Counted from the first letter of the stretch, positions 44,927 to 54,313 are shown. The stretch is DNA of 64,000 bases from Campylobacter concisus (GCF_902460845.1 NZ_CABPVS010000002.1:186001-250000); one strand, 5' to 3'. The notes: generated by a model not told the origin, from the sequence alone. A program made the numbers and translations.

Positions 44927-46384
44927 TTACCTTTTGATATATTCTTTAATTTCATAGTATTTTTTAAGTTTGTTTGTTAAATCTTTTATTAACTCATTAT
45001 TTTTAAGCATTGTAACGTTTTGCTGTGTTATTTGCTTATAGTTATTATCTATATTATCTACAAGCAACCTTTGTTCCAAAATATCGTATATAACGGCCTT
45101 ATCTTCTAATATAACATAATCTTTTTTGTTGTTAGTTTCAAAAAGTTGAGAAACAAAAGCTCTAGTTTCGCTTTCATTTAGTCCTGAGATAGAGCTATTT
45201 ATATCTCTACTAATAAAGCCTATATCAGTTCCTTTGAAATTTTGTAAAGACTCTTTCGCTATGGTTGTTAAGTTTTCTTTTTTCTTTTTATCTTTGTAAA
45301 TTTCAAGTACCATTACTCTTGCTTGTTCAAAACTCATAGGCTGTGGAGGAGTTATGCTTTTTACTCTAACTATTAAATATCCATCTTTATATGTAAATGG
45401 TTTTATAACCTCACCAACTTTTGCACCTTTTATTTCATCAAGCGAGAATGTTGCATTATCTTCATTTATACTAATAAATTCATTTGTTGCAAGCTCAGCT
45501 TTTTTTATAGAGGTATATTTTTTTAAAGCATCAGTCTTGCTTTTCTCGATATTGTAGTCTTTAATAACTTCAGTCTTTACTTCGTCAAATGATTTGATTT
45601 TATCATCAGAGCCTTTATATCTCTCCTTGTTTTCGTTGTAGTAGTCACTCAAAGTAGTTTGATTTACATCATTTTTGTTTGACTCTATAAAGTATGTTTC
45701 AAGACCGTATATAGTCTTTGTCATATAGTTGTTTTTATTTGTTTCCCAGAGATCCTTTAGCTCTTTTTCATCTATTTTTATATCGCTTTGATTGGCATTT
45801 ATTATCTGTATTGCTAATTTGTCTTGCATAAAAAAGCTTGCTTCCATCATTGCAATGTCTTCTTTGCTGGCTGGTAAATTTAAAATAGTTCTAAGTTTAT
45901 CAAGTAGTATTGTTAGTTTTAAATTTTCTTCAAAATCGGTTGGATTTATTCTGGCCCTTCTCAAAATATCGTGGTATAAATTTTTATCAAAGGTACCATC
46001 TTTTTGAAATGTTGGATCAACGATTATATATTTTAAAATATCATCTTTGCTAACACTAAGACCTATATCGTCTGCAAAATTTAATAGTAAATTCTCTTGA
46101 ATTGTAGCTTGAAGTGCAGCATTTTGTAATCCTAACTCGTTAGCCTTTTCTTGCGTTAATTTACCATCAAAAAGATTATTGTAGTATTGATACAAACTAT
46201 CGTATTTTTGTTGCAGTTCTTGAATACTTATATTTCTGTGTCCTACTTTTGCTACTGAAGTGGCTCGATTGCTGTTTAAATCATATGCTCCCCAGCCTAC
46301 AAAGCCTGCTCCAACAAAGGCTATTGTACTTACCCAAATGGTAACAACTAGGTATTTTTTATGTTTCTGCATCCAAGACAACAT
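44927..46384 (-). CDS. PpiD/SurA-type periplasmic folding factor, membrane-anchored
   Basis: 485 residues with one N-terminal membrane helix (about 12-31) and a large periplasmic part. The SurA N-terminal-like domain (about 35-190) is followed by a divergent parvulin region (about 240-360) with FKPFTYKDGYLIVRVKSI-like features near 345-360; the key rotamase residues are poorly kept. This matches PpiD, a chaperone at the Sec exit. It is the first gene of the ppiD-ftsA-ftsZ group, 6 bases before ftsA. Confidence 0.85.
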   Translation of the reverse strand: MLSWMQKHKKYLVVTIWVSTIAFVGAGFVGWGAYDLNSNRATSVAKVGHRNISIQELQQKYDSLYQYYNNLFDGKLTQEKANELGLQNAALQATIQENLLLNFADDIGLSVSKDDILKYIIVDPTFQKDGTFDKNLYHDILRRARINPTDFEENLKLTILLDKLRTILNLPASKEDIAMMEASFFMQDKLAIQIINANQSDIKIDEKELKDLWETNKNNYMTKTIYGLETYFIESNKNDVNQTTLSDYYNENKERYKGSDDKIKSFDEVKTEVIKDYNIEKSKTDALKKYTSIKKAELATNEFISINEDNATFSLDEIKGAKVGEVIKPFTYKDGYLIVRVKSITPPQPMSFEQARVMVLEIYKDKKKKENLTTIAKESLQNFKGTDIGFISRDINSSISGLNESETRAFVSQLFETNNKKDYVILEDKAVIYDILEQRLLVDNIDNNYKQITQQNVTMLKNNELIKDLTNKLKKYYEIKEYIKR

Positions 46385-46484
46385 TAAATTTTCCTTTAAA
46401 AGACTAACGAAATTTGTATGATATATTATATAAAATTGCCTTAAATAAGCTTAAAATAGGGGCTTTAAAAATATCTTTGTGAAG

Positions 46485-46522
46485 AATTTTGCTAACAATT
46501 TTTTAGTATTGTTAGCAAAATT
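46485..46522 (-). terminator. Long hairpin after the aldolase-like gene
   Basis: AATTTTGCTAACAAT and its exact complement (15 bases each) around an 8-base loop, directly after the stop codon of the minus-strand aldolase-like gene. One of the longest perfect stems in the window. Confidence 0.75.
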
Positions 46523-46523
46523 T

Positions 46524-47111
46524 TTAAATACTATAATCGCTATAACCACTAGTTAAATGAAGCAATTTGCAGCTATTTTCTAGTAAAGCTATCTCTTTTG
46601 CAAGAAGTTGTGGGCTTCTGCTGTATGCATAAATACCATATCCTTTAACGATAATAATATTTGTATTTTTTTCTAGCATATATCTATAAATTTCAGTTTC
46701 TGCACGTTCATACCAGTCATCATATTGTTTTGGATCATAAACAGAAATTTTATCAAATCTCATATACCCAAAATAATCTTTCGGTACTATTTTTTCATGT
46801 TTCATTGCGTAGGCAGTTGCGTATGGTGGCATCGCGTAGCAAACAAATCTCGCCTCATTTATATTTTTATAAATATTTAAGTGTATATCAGCATCAAGAC
46901 TAGCTTCATTCCAGCGATAGTCTTTTTTTGATGAAAGAAGCGTCAAGTCATCATCTTTTAAATTATCAAAAATGGCATTTTGTTTATTGATTATAAATTG
47001 ATTTTTTTCGACTCTTGCCGAAATCGAGCCGTGAAAGACGCCAAAAAAATTCTTTCTAAACATAGAAAGTGATATTGTTTTTATCTCATTTATTGAGTGT
47101 TCTAGCTCCAT
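46524..47111 (-). CDS. Class II aldolase/adducin-fold protein lacking the metal ligands
   Basis: 195 residues of the class II aldolase fold: FRKNFFGVFHGSISARVE near the start and a C-terminal IIIVKGYGIYAYSRS helix pair. In active members the zinc ligands lie in an HNH and an HHG motif with a catalytic glutamate; here the places read YAMPPYA, IVKGYG and DADIH. All three zinc histidines are gone, so it is unlikely to be an aldolase. Because the fold is otherwise kept, it may bind a ligand or partner. It is divergent from rsmH and followed by a strong terminator. Confidence 0.75.
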   Translation of the reverse strand: MELEHSINEIKTISLSMFRKNFFGVFHGSISARVEKNQFIINKQNAIFDNLKDDDLTLLSSKKDYRWNEASLDADIHLNIYKNINEARFVCYAMPPYATAYAMKHEKIVPKDYFGYMRFDKISVYDPKQYDDWYERAETEIYRYMLEKNTNIIIVKGYGIYAYSRSPQLLAKEIALLENSCKLLHLTSGYSDYSI

Positions 47112-47142
47112 TTTTCCTCCTACGTTTAAGCGATTATATTTA

Positions 47143-47184
47143 AGCTATCTTAAAATTTATGTAAAATTTTACGTAATGATAGCT
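47143..47184. promoter_or_regulatory. Nested dyads between the divergent aldolase-like gene and rsmH
   Basis: Outer arms AGCTATC (47143-47149) and GATAGCT (47178-47184) enclose TTATGTAAAA-TTTTACGTAA (47157-47176), a 20-base palindrome with one mismatched pair. It lies 30-70 bases from both starts, where an operator could control both genes. The two dyads are not exactly co-centred. Confidence 0.45.
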
Positions 47185-47235
47185 TTTTAAGTAAAATTTC
47201 GATAAATTTTCCACACTATTTACTATAAAGAGGCA

Positions 47236-48162
47236 GTGTTGCAAAGTCCACATATCAGTGTTTTACTTGATGAAGTTCTATCTTTTTTTAAAAATTTAAA
47301 TGGAAATTTTATAGATTGCACGCTTGGATATGCAGGACATTCTAGTGCCATTTTATCTCAAAATGAAAATTTAAATTTAATTGCCTGTGATAGAGATAAC
47401 GAAGCTATAAATTTTTCACTAAAAAAACTTGAGCCATTTGGCAGTAGGGTTAAAATTTATAAAAGTAACTTTTCTGAATTGACTAGCAGGCTAAGTCAAG
47501 AAGAAATTTTAAATGTTAGAGGAATTTTGGCTGACATCGGCGTTAGTTCGCTTCAGATAGATAAAGATGATAGAGGCTTTAGTCTTGGCTCAAGCACGCT
47601 TGATATGCGCATGGACAAAGAGCGAAATTTTAGCGCATATGATGTTGTAAATGATTACTCTTTTGATGAGTTAGTTAGAATTTTTAGAGATTATGGCGAG
47701 CTAAAAAATGCTGCCGGGATTGCAAATAAAATTATAAATACTAGAAATTTAGGCAAGATAACGAGTGCAAAAGAACTTGCAAATTTAATAGGTACAGCCC
47801 AGATAAAAGGGCGCGGAGTTAGCCCTGCGATACTTGCCTTTCAAGCCATCAGGATAGAGGTAAATGGTGAGCTAGATGAGCTAACAAATTTACTTGATAG
47901 TATAGAAAAATGTGGATTTAAAGATTGTCTTGTGGCGATTATTACATTTCACTCGCTTGAAGATAGGATCGTAAAAGAGCGCTTTAAAAAGTGGGCAAAT
48001 AGCTGTATCTGCCTACCTGGCGTCTATAGATGTGAATGCGGAAATAACCACGAACTAGGCGAAATTTTGACCAAAAAGCCACTAACGGCAAGCCAAAATG
48101 AACTAGCGCAAAACTCACGAAGCAAGAGCGCAAAACTGCGGGTTTTTAAGATAAAGGGATAA
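47236..48162 (+). CDS. rsmH: 16S rRNA m4C1402 methyltransferase RsmH
   Basis: Methylates the N4 of C1402 in 16S rRNA with S-adenosylmethionine. NFIDCTLGYAGHSSAIL is the cofactor site, GILADIGVSSLQID and RGFSLGSSTLDMRMD are family hallmarks, and AIITFHSLEDRIVKERF is the conserved C-terminal block. The start is GTG at 47236, with TTG at 47239 also possible; no ATG is near. 308 residues is normal. It precedes the ftsL-like gene by 3 bases, as in many bacteria where it heads the division cluster. Confidence 0.96.
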   Translation: MLQSPHISVLLDEVLSFFKNLNGNFIDCTLGYAGHSSAILSQNENLNLIACDRDNEAINFSLKKLEPFGSRVKIYKSNFSELTSRLSQEEILNVRGILADIGVSSLQIDKDDRGFSLGSSTLDMRMDKERNFSAYDVVNDYSFDELVRIFRDYGELKNAAGIANKIINTRNLGKITSAKELANLIGTAQIKGRGVSPAILAFQAIRIEVNGELDELTNLLDSIEKCGFKDCLVAIITFHSLEDRIVKERFKKWANSCICLPGVYRCECGNNHELGEILTKKPLTASQNELAQNSRSKSAKLRVFKIKG

Positions 48163-48164
48163 AG

Positions 48165-48458
48165 ATGCAAGAAAAAGAAGAGCTGTTAACGCTTCATGAT
48201 GAGGAGCAAAAACGTGAGGTAAATTTAAGCTTTAAGACATTAGTGATGGTCTATTTAGCTGTTTTTATAGCTCTAGCTATATTTTTGCCAAAAATTTACA
48301 TAGCAAATCAAATTTATTATATAAGTAGAGATATAGCTGACATAAGCGGTAAACGAGATATGCTTTTAGAGGAAAATAGAGCTCTTAATATAAAGCTTGA
48401 AAATTTACGTTATAAAAATCAAATTTTAAATAATATGCAAGAGCGTCAATGGAAATAA
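48165..48458 (+). CDS. FtsL-like division protein
   Basis: 97 residues: a short cytoplasmic start, one membrane helix (about 26-45, LVMVYLAVFIALAIFLPKIY) and a periplasmic coiled coil (ADISGKRDMLLEENRALNIK). This layout and the place directly after rsmH are those of FtsL, which joins FtsB and FtsQ at the septum. FtsL sequences are poorly conserved, so the call rests on topology and context. Start overlaps nothing; RBS AAAGGGATAAAG is fair. Confidence 0.7.
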   Translation: MQEKEELLTLHDEEQKREVNLSFKTLVMVYLAVFIALAIFLPKIYIANQIYYISRDIADISGKRDMLLEENRALNIKLENLRYKNQILNNMQERQWK

Positions 48459-48580
48459 CGAAACATTTAAAGTTTTTTAAATTTTGGCGATTCAATTATA
48501 TTGGCAAATAATATAGCCATTTTGTATATAACTGCGTAAAAATAAAATTAGCTCAATAAACAAAGCTTATTTTTAACTTG

Positions 48581-49084
48581 CTAATTGCTTTCTTTTTGAG
48601 AGATTAGCTTTTCATATATATATTGTTCTAAATCTTTTTTTGATATGTCATTTTTTATAGCAGTATTATAAATTTCTTCGACCTTGCTTGAGTATTTTTC
48701 ATAGCCAAAATATGGAAAATGCACGCTCCAAGCTTTCTTGATAAGATCGTGACTTATCTCTCTTCTTGCCCAAACTTTAAACATATCAAAGCCAATGAAA
48801 ACGGCCGAAGTAACGACAGCAGTCGCTATTATCGATATGTGTGCATCAGTTTTTGCTAAAAAATGATGCGTGATGATTAACAATGGAAATAAAATGACAA
48901 AACAGATAAGTGCATAAATCTGGTAGAGCTTGATATGGTTAAATCTAAAATTTAGCTTTGCTCCATCTATTAGCATACCTTCGTTAAAAAGGGCATTTGC
49001 TTCAAGTAGATCCCTGAATAAAACTGGCTGTTTTGAAACAAAAAAAACGTTTTTTATGATTCTATCTTTTAAAGTTTCTTGCAT
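48581..49084 (-). CDS. Unknown membrane protein
   Basis: 167 residues with two membrane segments (about 55-74 and 80-100, IYALICFVILFPLLIITHHF and AVVTSAVFIGFDMF) and long cytoplasmic ends. No motif recognised. Its conserved-looking stretch HFPYFGYEKYSSKVEEIYN after the second helix is not one I know. It stands alone, convergent with the ftsL-like gene; a weak AATTAGC/GCTAATT dyad lies between them. Confidence 0.65.
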   Translation of the reverse strand: MQETLKDRIIKNVFFVSKQPVLFRDLLEANALFNEGMLIDGAKLNFRFNHIKLYQIYALICFVILFPLLIITHHFLAKTDAHISIIATAVVTSAVFIGFDMFKVWARREISHDLIKKAWSVHFPYFGYEKYSSKVEEIYNTAIKNDISKKDLEQYIYEKLISQKESN

Positions 49085-49189
49085 TTTTTTATAGACTTTT
49101 TACCTTTGAAATTTTGGCTCATTATATCTAAGAATCTATAAATTCAAACAAAATTAGATACAATTTGCCCAAAATTTAAGGAGCTAAAA

Positions 49190-50056
49190 ATGGCAGATCA
49201 AGCTTTGCAAACCGTCTTTTTAAACGGAGAATTTTTGCAAAAAGATGAGGCAAAAGTTAGTGCTTTTGATAGAGGATTTATATTTGGTGATGGAATTTAT
49301 GAGGTTGTGCCTGTGATAAATTCAAAAATGGTTGATAAAGATGGATTTTGGGCGAGATTTGAAAGAAGCTTAAATGAAATAGATATAAGTTTGCCCTACG
49401 AAAAGGAAAAATTTGAGGCGATCTTAAACGAGATAATCTCCAAAAATGCCTTAAAAGAGGGCGGAATTTACATGCAAGTAACAAGAGGCGTGGCGTTTAG
49501 AAATTTCTATTTCATAGAAAATTTAACACCAAGTGTCTTTGTTTTCTGTTACCAGAGTGAAATTTTAAACAATCCTGCTGCAAAAACTGGCATAAAAGTC
49601 GTGAGTGTCGAGGATATCAGGTGGAAAAGGCGTGACATCAAGTCTATCTCACTTCTGGCTCAGTGCTACGCTAAAAATGAAGCTCATAAAAAAGGTGCAG
49701 ATGAGGGCTTTATGGTGGAAAATGGCTTTGTCACAGAGGGTTGCAGCTCAAGTGCTTTTATTATCAAGGATAAAACACTCATAACCAAACCACTTTCAAA
49801 TGAAATTTTGCCAGGCATTCGCCGTATGAGACTTTTAAAGATCGCCAAAGATATTGGCCTTAAGATAGAGGAGCGAAAATTTAGCATGGATGAAGTTTAT
49901 AGTGCTGATGAAGTCTTTATCTCGGCTGCGACGCTCATACTCTTACCAGTTGTTTATGCTGATTGCAAGGCGATAAATGGTGCAAAAGTAGGAGAAATTT
50001 CAAGCAAACTTCGTGAAATTTATGCTGGTGAACTTTTAAAAGAAGCCGGGCTTTGA
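49190..50056 (+). CDS. dat: D-amino acid aminotransferase (class IV)
   Basis: A 288-residue PLP enzyme of fold type IV. FLNGEFLQKDEAKVSAFDRG and FIFGDGIYEVVP are the N-terminal signature, the PLP lysine is in QCYAKNEAHKKG, and ENGFVTEGCSSSAFI with LPGIRR binds cofactor phosphate. These fit D-amino acid transaminase rather than branched-chain transaminase, but substrate specificity in this family is hard to read. D-glutamate and D-alanine for peptidoglycan are the likely products. AAGGAGCTAAAA precedes the ATG; the next gene starts inside its stop. Confidence 0.88.
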   Translation: MADQALQTVFLNGEFLQKDEAKVSAFDRGFIFGDGIYEVVPVINSKMVDKDGFWARFERSLNEIDISLPYEKEKFEAILNEIISKNALKEGGIYMQVTRGVAFRNFYFIENLTPSVFVFCYQSEILNNPAAKTGIKVVSVEDIRWKRRDIKSISLLAQCYAKNEAHKKGADEGFMVENGFVTEGCSSSAFIIKDKTLITKPLSNEILPGIRRMRLLKIAKDIGLKIEERKFSMDEVYSADEVFISAATLILLPVVYADCKAINGAKVGEISSKLREIYAGELLKEAGL

Positions 50057-50493
50057 GAGAAAAAATCTTAATAAGTGCTTGCCTAGTTGGCATAAATTGT
50101 AAATTTAACGGCGAAAATAATCTTTTAAATAAAGATGTTTTAGATGAAATTTCAAAGAGATATCATCTGCTTTTTGTTTGTCCAGAGGTTTACGGCGGGC
50201 TTAGCACGCCAAGAGAACCGGCTGAGATGAAAAATGGTGCGGTTGTTTGTAAATTTTCAGGTAAAGATGTGAGTAAAAATTTTAAAAGTGGAGCAGATAT
50301 TTGCCTAAAGATAGCCAAGCTAAATGGTTGCAAAAAGGCTATTTTAAAATCAAAAAGTCCAAGTTGTGGAAGTGGGCAAATTTATGACGGAAGTTTTAGT
50401 AAGAGGCTTATTTTAGGTGATGGCATCACAGCAAAACTGCTAAAAGAAAATGAAATTTTAGTTTACAGCGAAGATGAGATAGTGGGGCTTTAA
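50053..50493 (+). CDS. DUF523 family protein
   Basis: 146 residues with ISACLVGINCKFNGENN near the start and ILKSKSPSCGSGQIYDG near residue 105, the two conserved cysteine blocks of DUF523. The function of the family is not established. Start is TTG overlapping the dat stop (TTGA). Its stop shares a base with the next start (TAATG). Confidence 0.85.
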   Translation: MREKILISACLVGINCKFNGENNLLNKDVLDEISKRYHLLFVCPEVYGGLSTPREPAEMKNGAVVCKFSGKDVSKNFKSGADICLKIAKLNGCKKAILKSKSPSCGSGQIYDGSFSKRLILGDGITAKLLKENEILVYSEDEIVGL

Positions 50494-50987
50494 TGTTTGA
50501 TAGGCTAAAAGACAACATTATGCTTGAGGTGATTTTTAAGTACATCATCTTGTTGCTGCTTTTTATCTGTGTGATCGGTCTTTTTATGAGTGGCATTCTT
50601 TTCTTAAATGGGGAGATGAGTGAAAATTCGCTGAATTTACACATTTTCTTCGGCTTTAGTTTGGTTGTTTTGACGATCGTTCATAGTTATGTTAAGAAGA
50701 AAAAGCTAAAGAAACTAAGCCTTGAGTTTAAAAATATATTAAATCACAAGCCAGTGCAGATGGACTGCAATACAACCAGGTTTTTAAACGCTCTAAATGA
50801 TGTAAAAGTGGGCGATCTTTCAAAGAAATTTGGCTCTGATATTGTAGAAATTTTAAGATCAAATGACATAAAAGTAAAAAGCGAGAATGAGACCATGAAG
50901 CAAATTTGTAAAAACAACGATGAAAAGATGTTTTACATTTTTGTTTTGATCGTCGAAGCTATATTTAAGGATAAGGAAAAAAGTTGA
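50493..50987 (+). CDS. Unknown membrane protein in the hydrolase operon
   Basis: 164 residues with two membrane helices near the start (about 12-33 and 44-64) and a charged cytoplasmic remainder. No motif is recognised. Gene starts at the DUF523 stop (TAATG) and overlaps the peptidoglycan hydrolase gene by 4 bases, so it is made together with it. A role in the envelope is suggested only by context. Confidence 0.65.
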   Translation: MFDRLKDNIMLEVIFKYIILLLLFICVIGLFMSGILFLNGEMSENSLNLHIFFGFSLVVLTIVHSYVKKKKLKKLSLEFKNILNHKPVQMDCNTTRFLNALNDVKVGDLSKKFGSDIVEILRSNDIKVKSENETMKQICKNNDEKMFYIFVLIVEAIFKDKEKS

Positions 50988-52993
50988 AAAAAGGTATATT
51001 TTTAGCATTTAGTGTTGCTTTGTTTTTGGGATGTTCGCAGACCCAGCCAAAGCCAAGTGTGCAAAATTCTTTACCAGATGAAAATGTATATAAGCCAAAT
51101 GAACGCATTAGTTTGCTTGATTTTGAAATGAAGCAAGATGCCTCGTCGCTACCGCAAAATATGCAAAGCGCAAGTTTTGACCAAGAAGAAATTTTAAAAA
51201 GAAGGTTTAAGGTTTTTACATTAAGGGGCGTAAAATTTAATCCAAACGATGTCTTTTGGGCATTTAATATATATAAGCCAAGCGAGAAGAGAAAGTATTT
51301 TGGCTCAAATTTTAGACAGATACCTCAAAGCTGGTTTGACGCACAAAAGGACAATGCAAATTTTTCAGCTCTTTCAAGCATCTCTGCTTATGCTCTAACT
51401 TCGGCAAACACAGCTTTAAGAAATTTCCCAACCGATGAGCCGATATTTTTAAACCCGCAAACTCCAGGCGAGGGCTATCCGTTTGATTATCTGCAAGAAT
51501 CAACACTAAGCATCGCTCATCCACTTTTTGTCTCACATTTTTCTAAAGACAGGGCATGGGCGTTTGTTAGCGATGATGCGGTTTGGGGCTGGGTAAAGGT
51601 CGAGGATATAAAATTTATAAGTGATGATGAGGTAAACGCCTATCAAAAATCAAGTTTTGTAACTATAAAAACGGATAAGATGCCAGTTTATGACAAGGTT
51701 GGAAATTTCTTATTTTACTCAAGAGTCGGAGCGATACTTCCTGTTTTGGCACAGGATGATAAAAACTACTACGGTAAAATTTATGTAAGAAATCTCTTGA
51801 GAGAATTTGTGTTGCCAAAGTCTGTTGGCGCTCTTTTTCCTCTTAAATTTAATGACTCAAATCTAAAAACACTTATTAGCTCTCTTCTTACTCAGCCTTA
51901 TGGTTGGGGTGGGGTCGATAAGCTAAGGGATTGCTCGCTTTTTACCAAAGATCTGCTGGCTAGCTTTGGTGTGTGGCTACCTAGAAACTCAAAAGCCCAG
52001 GCAAACATGGGACAAAAATTTGATCTAAAAGGACTTAGTAACGCCGCTAAAACAAAAGAGATAAAAGAAAAAGGGGTGCCATATCTTACGCTTGTGCATC
52101 TGCCAGGGCACATAATGCTTTATGCTGGGTACAAGGGCGATGATATCTACGTGGTGCATGATGCTTGGGGGTTAAAAACTGAAAATAACGGCAGAGCGTT
52201 AATCGGTGCTACGGCAGTAACTACATTAAACATCGGACAAAACAGAAGCGATATACAAAACTCAAATTTGCTTATTTCAAAGGTCGATTCTATAAATGTG
52301 ATAAAGCCCGAAAATGTAATAAGTGATAAAGCTAGAAAAATTTCAGCTTTACAAAGAGCTTATGATGTTAAGGTCGAGGATAATTTAGTCAAATTTGGTG
52401 ATGGAACAATATTTGTCTATGATGACTTTAAACAAAAAGATGATGAGTGTAGTATCGGTGCTGATATAGAGGATATGAATGCGCTTGATTACGCTGCATT
52501 TTCGCCGCTTAGCACCGTACTAAGCGATGCTGGCAGATGTAGAAATTATGAATTTTTAGGCAAAATTTATGGCTCAAGCGAGAGCGAGGTAAAAGCAAAT
52601 TTGGTAGATGTTGTTTGGCTAAAAGATAGCCTTGCGCTAAAACTACCATTTAACTCTAAAAATGGAGCCGCAGCTGCTTTGCAAGACGTAAGCAATGAGC
52701 TAAATGAGATGGCAAAGAGTGATGCAAGCTTGCTTGAGTATTTAAAAAATCCAGGCGGAACATTTAAATGGCGCATCATCGCGGGCACAAACCGCTTGAG
52801 TCCCCACAGCTACGGCATTGCGATCGATATAAATGTGAAAAAGAGCCACTATTGGCAGTGGAGCAATGGCTACCAAAATCTCATCCCTGAAAAGATAGTG
52901 CGTATTTTTGAAAAACATAAATTTATCTGGGGCGGACGCTGGAAGCACTTTGATACGATGCACTTTGAGTATCGCCCAGAGATGTTTGAGTAG
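50984..52993 (+). CDS. Lipoprotein peptidoglycan hydrolase: SH3-like, NlpC/P60 and M15 domains in one chain
   Basis: 669 residues. A signal peptide ends in the lipobox LFLGCSQ (Cys17). About residues 60-290 hold an N-terminal stabilising domain and SH3-like segments. An NlpC/P60 domain follows (about 295-425) with nucleophile Cys317 (RDCSLF), His376 (PGHIMLY) and a further His in VVHDAWG. The C-terminal 130 residues are an M15 carboxypeptidase-like domain with zinc ligands His608 and Asp615 (SPHSYGIAID) and Asp657-His660 (DTMHFEY). NlpC/P60 cuts the stem peptide and M15 trims its D-Ala end, so both would act on the same wall from the outer membrane. Start TTG at 50984 overlaps the previous gene; no ATG lies before the leader. 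Confidence 0.88.
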   Translation: MKKGIFLAFSVALFLGCSQTQPKPSVQNSLPDENVYKPNERISLLDFEMKQDASSLPQNMQSASFDQEEILKRRFKVFTLRGVKFNPNDVFWAFNIYKPSEKRKYFGSNFRQIPQSWFDAQKDNANFSALSSISAYALTSANTALRNFPTDEPIFLNPQTPGEGYPFDYLQESTLSIAHPLFVSHFSKDRAWAFVSDDAVWGWVKVEDIKFISDDEVNAYQKSSFVTIKTDKMPVYDKVGNFLFYSRVGAILPVLAQDDKNYYGKIYVRNLLREFVLPKSVGALFPLKFNDSNLKTLISSLLTQPYGWGGVDKLRDCSLFTKDLLASFGVWLPRNSKAQANMGQKFDLKGLSNAAKTKEIKEKGVPYLTLVHLPGHIMLYAGYKGDDIYVVHDAWGLKTENNGRALIGATAVTTLNIGQNRSDIQNSNLLISKVDSINVIKPENVISDKARKISALQRAYDVKVEDNLVKFGDGTIFVYDDFKQKDDECSIGADIEDMNALDYAAFSPLSTVLSDAGRCRNYEFLGKIYGSSESEVKANLVDVVWLKDSLALKLPFNSKNGAAAALQDVSNELNEMAKSDASLLEYLKNPGGTFKWRIIAGTNRLSPHSYGIAIDINVKKSHYWQWSNGYQNLIPEKIVRIFEKHKFIWGGRWKHFDTMHFEYRPEMFE

Positions 52994-54313
52994 ATGCTAG
53001 ATCAAATTTTAGAAATTTTATCTCACTCAAACGTCTTTTTAACAGGTGGCGGCGGTGTTGGCAAGAGCTATCTAACTGCCTCTGTCATCAGACACTACAA
53101 AGAAAATTTTAAAAACGTCATAATCCTTGGCTCAACTGGCATAAGTGCTGTTAGCCTTGGCGGAGTTAGCTTGCATAGCTTTTTTAAATTTGGCTACTGC
53201 AAGGACTATGAGGAGCTAAGACGCTTTGACTATCATCAAAAAGACAAACTAAGCAAGCTACGAAATATGCTAGATGCTTGTGATCTGCTTGTAATTGATG
53301 AAATTTCAATGGTGAGCTCAGATTTAATGGAGATGATAAGATACCGACTACTTACTTCCAAATTTAAAGGTAGGGTGCTTATAGTGGGTGATTTTTATCA
53401 GCTTCCACCAGTGCAAAAGGAGCAAAACGAAAATAGGCTTTTTAATTTTTTATACGCTTTTAACTCCAGTGCATGGGAGGATATGAAATTTACAAATGTT
53501 GAACTACTAGTCTCAAAACGTACAAACGATCTTAAATTTTATGAAATTCTCTCTCGCCTAAGAGTTGGCGAGCTAGATGATGAAATAATGAGCTATATAG
53601 AGAGTTTAAGAGTGACCAAGATAGAGCCAGATGATGATACGAGTGTGCTTTTTGGCAGAAACGCCGAGGCTGAAATGCTAAATCAAAAAAGGCTCTCAGA
53701 GCTTAGCACGCCACTTGAAATTTCAAACTCATATGTGAGCATTTTGGATGAAAATTTAGATAAAAAAGAATTTGAAAAATGGGCAAATACGCTAAATATC
53801 TCAAGGGATTTGGAGATGAAGATAGGCGCTAAGATTATCTTTACGTCAAATAAATGGGGTGAGTACTATAACGGTGAGCAAGGCAAGATCATGCAAATCT
53901 TAAAAGAAAACGGAGTCATCTCAAGCGTGATCGTGAAAAAAGATAGCGGCGAAATTTGCGAGATAGAAAAAGCCGCTTATATATTTAGTTCGTTAAATTT
54001 AAACGAAGATGAGATCGAAGAAAATGTACAAGCCTCGCTCCATCAGTTTCCATTTAAGCTCGCTTACGCTCTAACCATCCACAAGTCTCAAGGTATGAGC
54101 ATAGACTCGCTCATTTGTAATATCAACCACATTTTTGCCAAAGGACAACTCTATGTCGCACTTTCTCGTGCAGTAAGTCCTAAAAATTTAAAACTTTTTT
54201 ATGATAAAAAAAGTGATTTTAGGCAGCATTTAAGAAAAGTGGTTAAAATTGACGACGAAGTTAAGAAATTTTACCAAGAAAACGTATTTTTGCATATTAA
54301 GGAGAATTTATGA
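52994..54313 (+). CDS. PIF1/RecD-like helicase
   Basis: 439 residues of the superfamily 1B helicase type. Walker A is GGGGVGKSYL (about 18-27), with GSTGISAVSLGG as motif Ia, LLVIDEISMV as motif II, VGDFYQLPPV as motif III, and LTIHKSQGMS with YVALSRA as motifs V and VI. It fits PIF1-like helicases that unwind DNA 5'-3' and act on G-quadruplexes or in repair. It starts directly at the stop of the hydrolase gene. C. jejuni has such a helicase before lolA and secA, as I recall. Confidence 0.9.
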   Translation: MLDQILEILSHSNVFLTGGGGVGKSYLTASVIRHYKENFKNVIILGSTGISAVSLGGVSLHSFFKFGYCKDYEELRRFDYHQKDKLSKLRNMLDACDLLVIDEISMVSSDLMEMIRYRLLTSKFKGRVLIVGDFYQLPPVQKEQNENRLFNFLYAFNSSAWEDMKFTNVELLVSKRTNDLKFYEILSRLRVGELDDEIMSYIESLRVTKIEPDDDTSVLFGRNAEAEMLNQKRLSELSTPLEISNSYVSILDENLDKKEFEKWANTLNISRDLEMKIGAKIIFTSNKWGEYYNGEQGKIMQILKENGVISSVIVKKDSGEICEIEKAAYIFSSLNLNEDEIEENVQASLHQFPFKLAYALTIHKSQGMSIDSLICNINHIFAKGQLYVALSRAVSPKNLKLFYDKKSDFRQHLRKVVKIDDEVKKFYQENVFLHIKENL

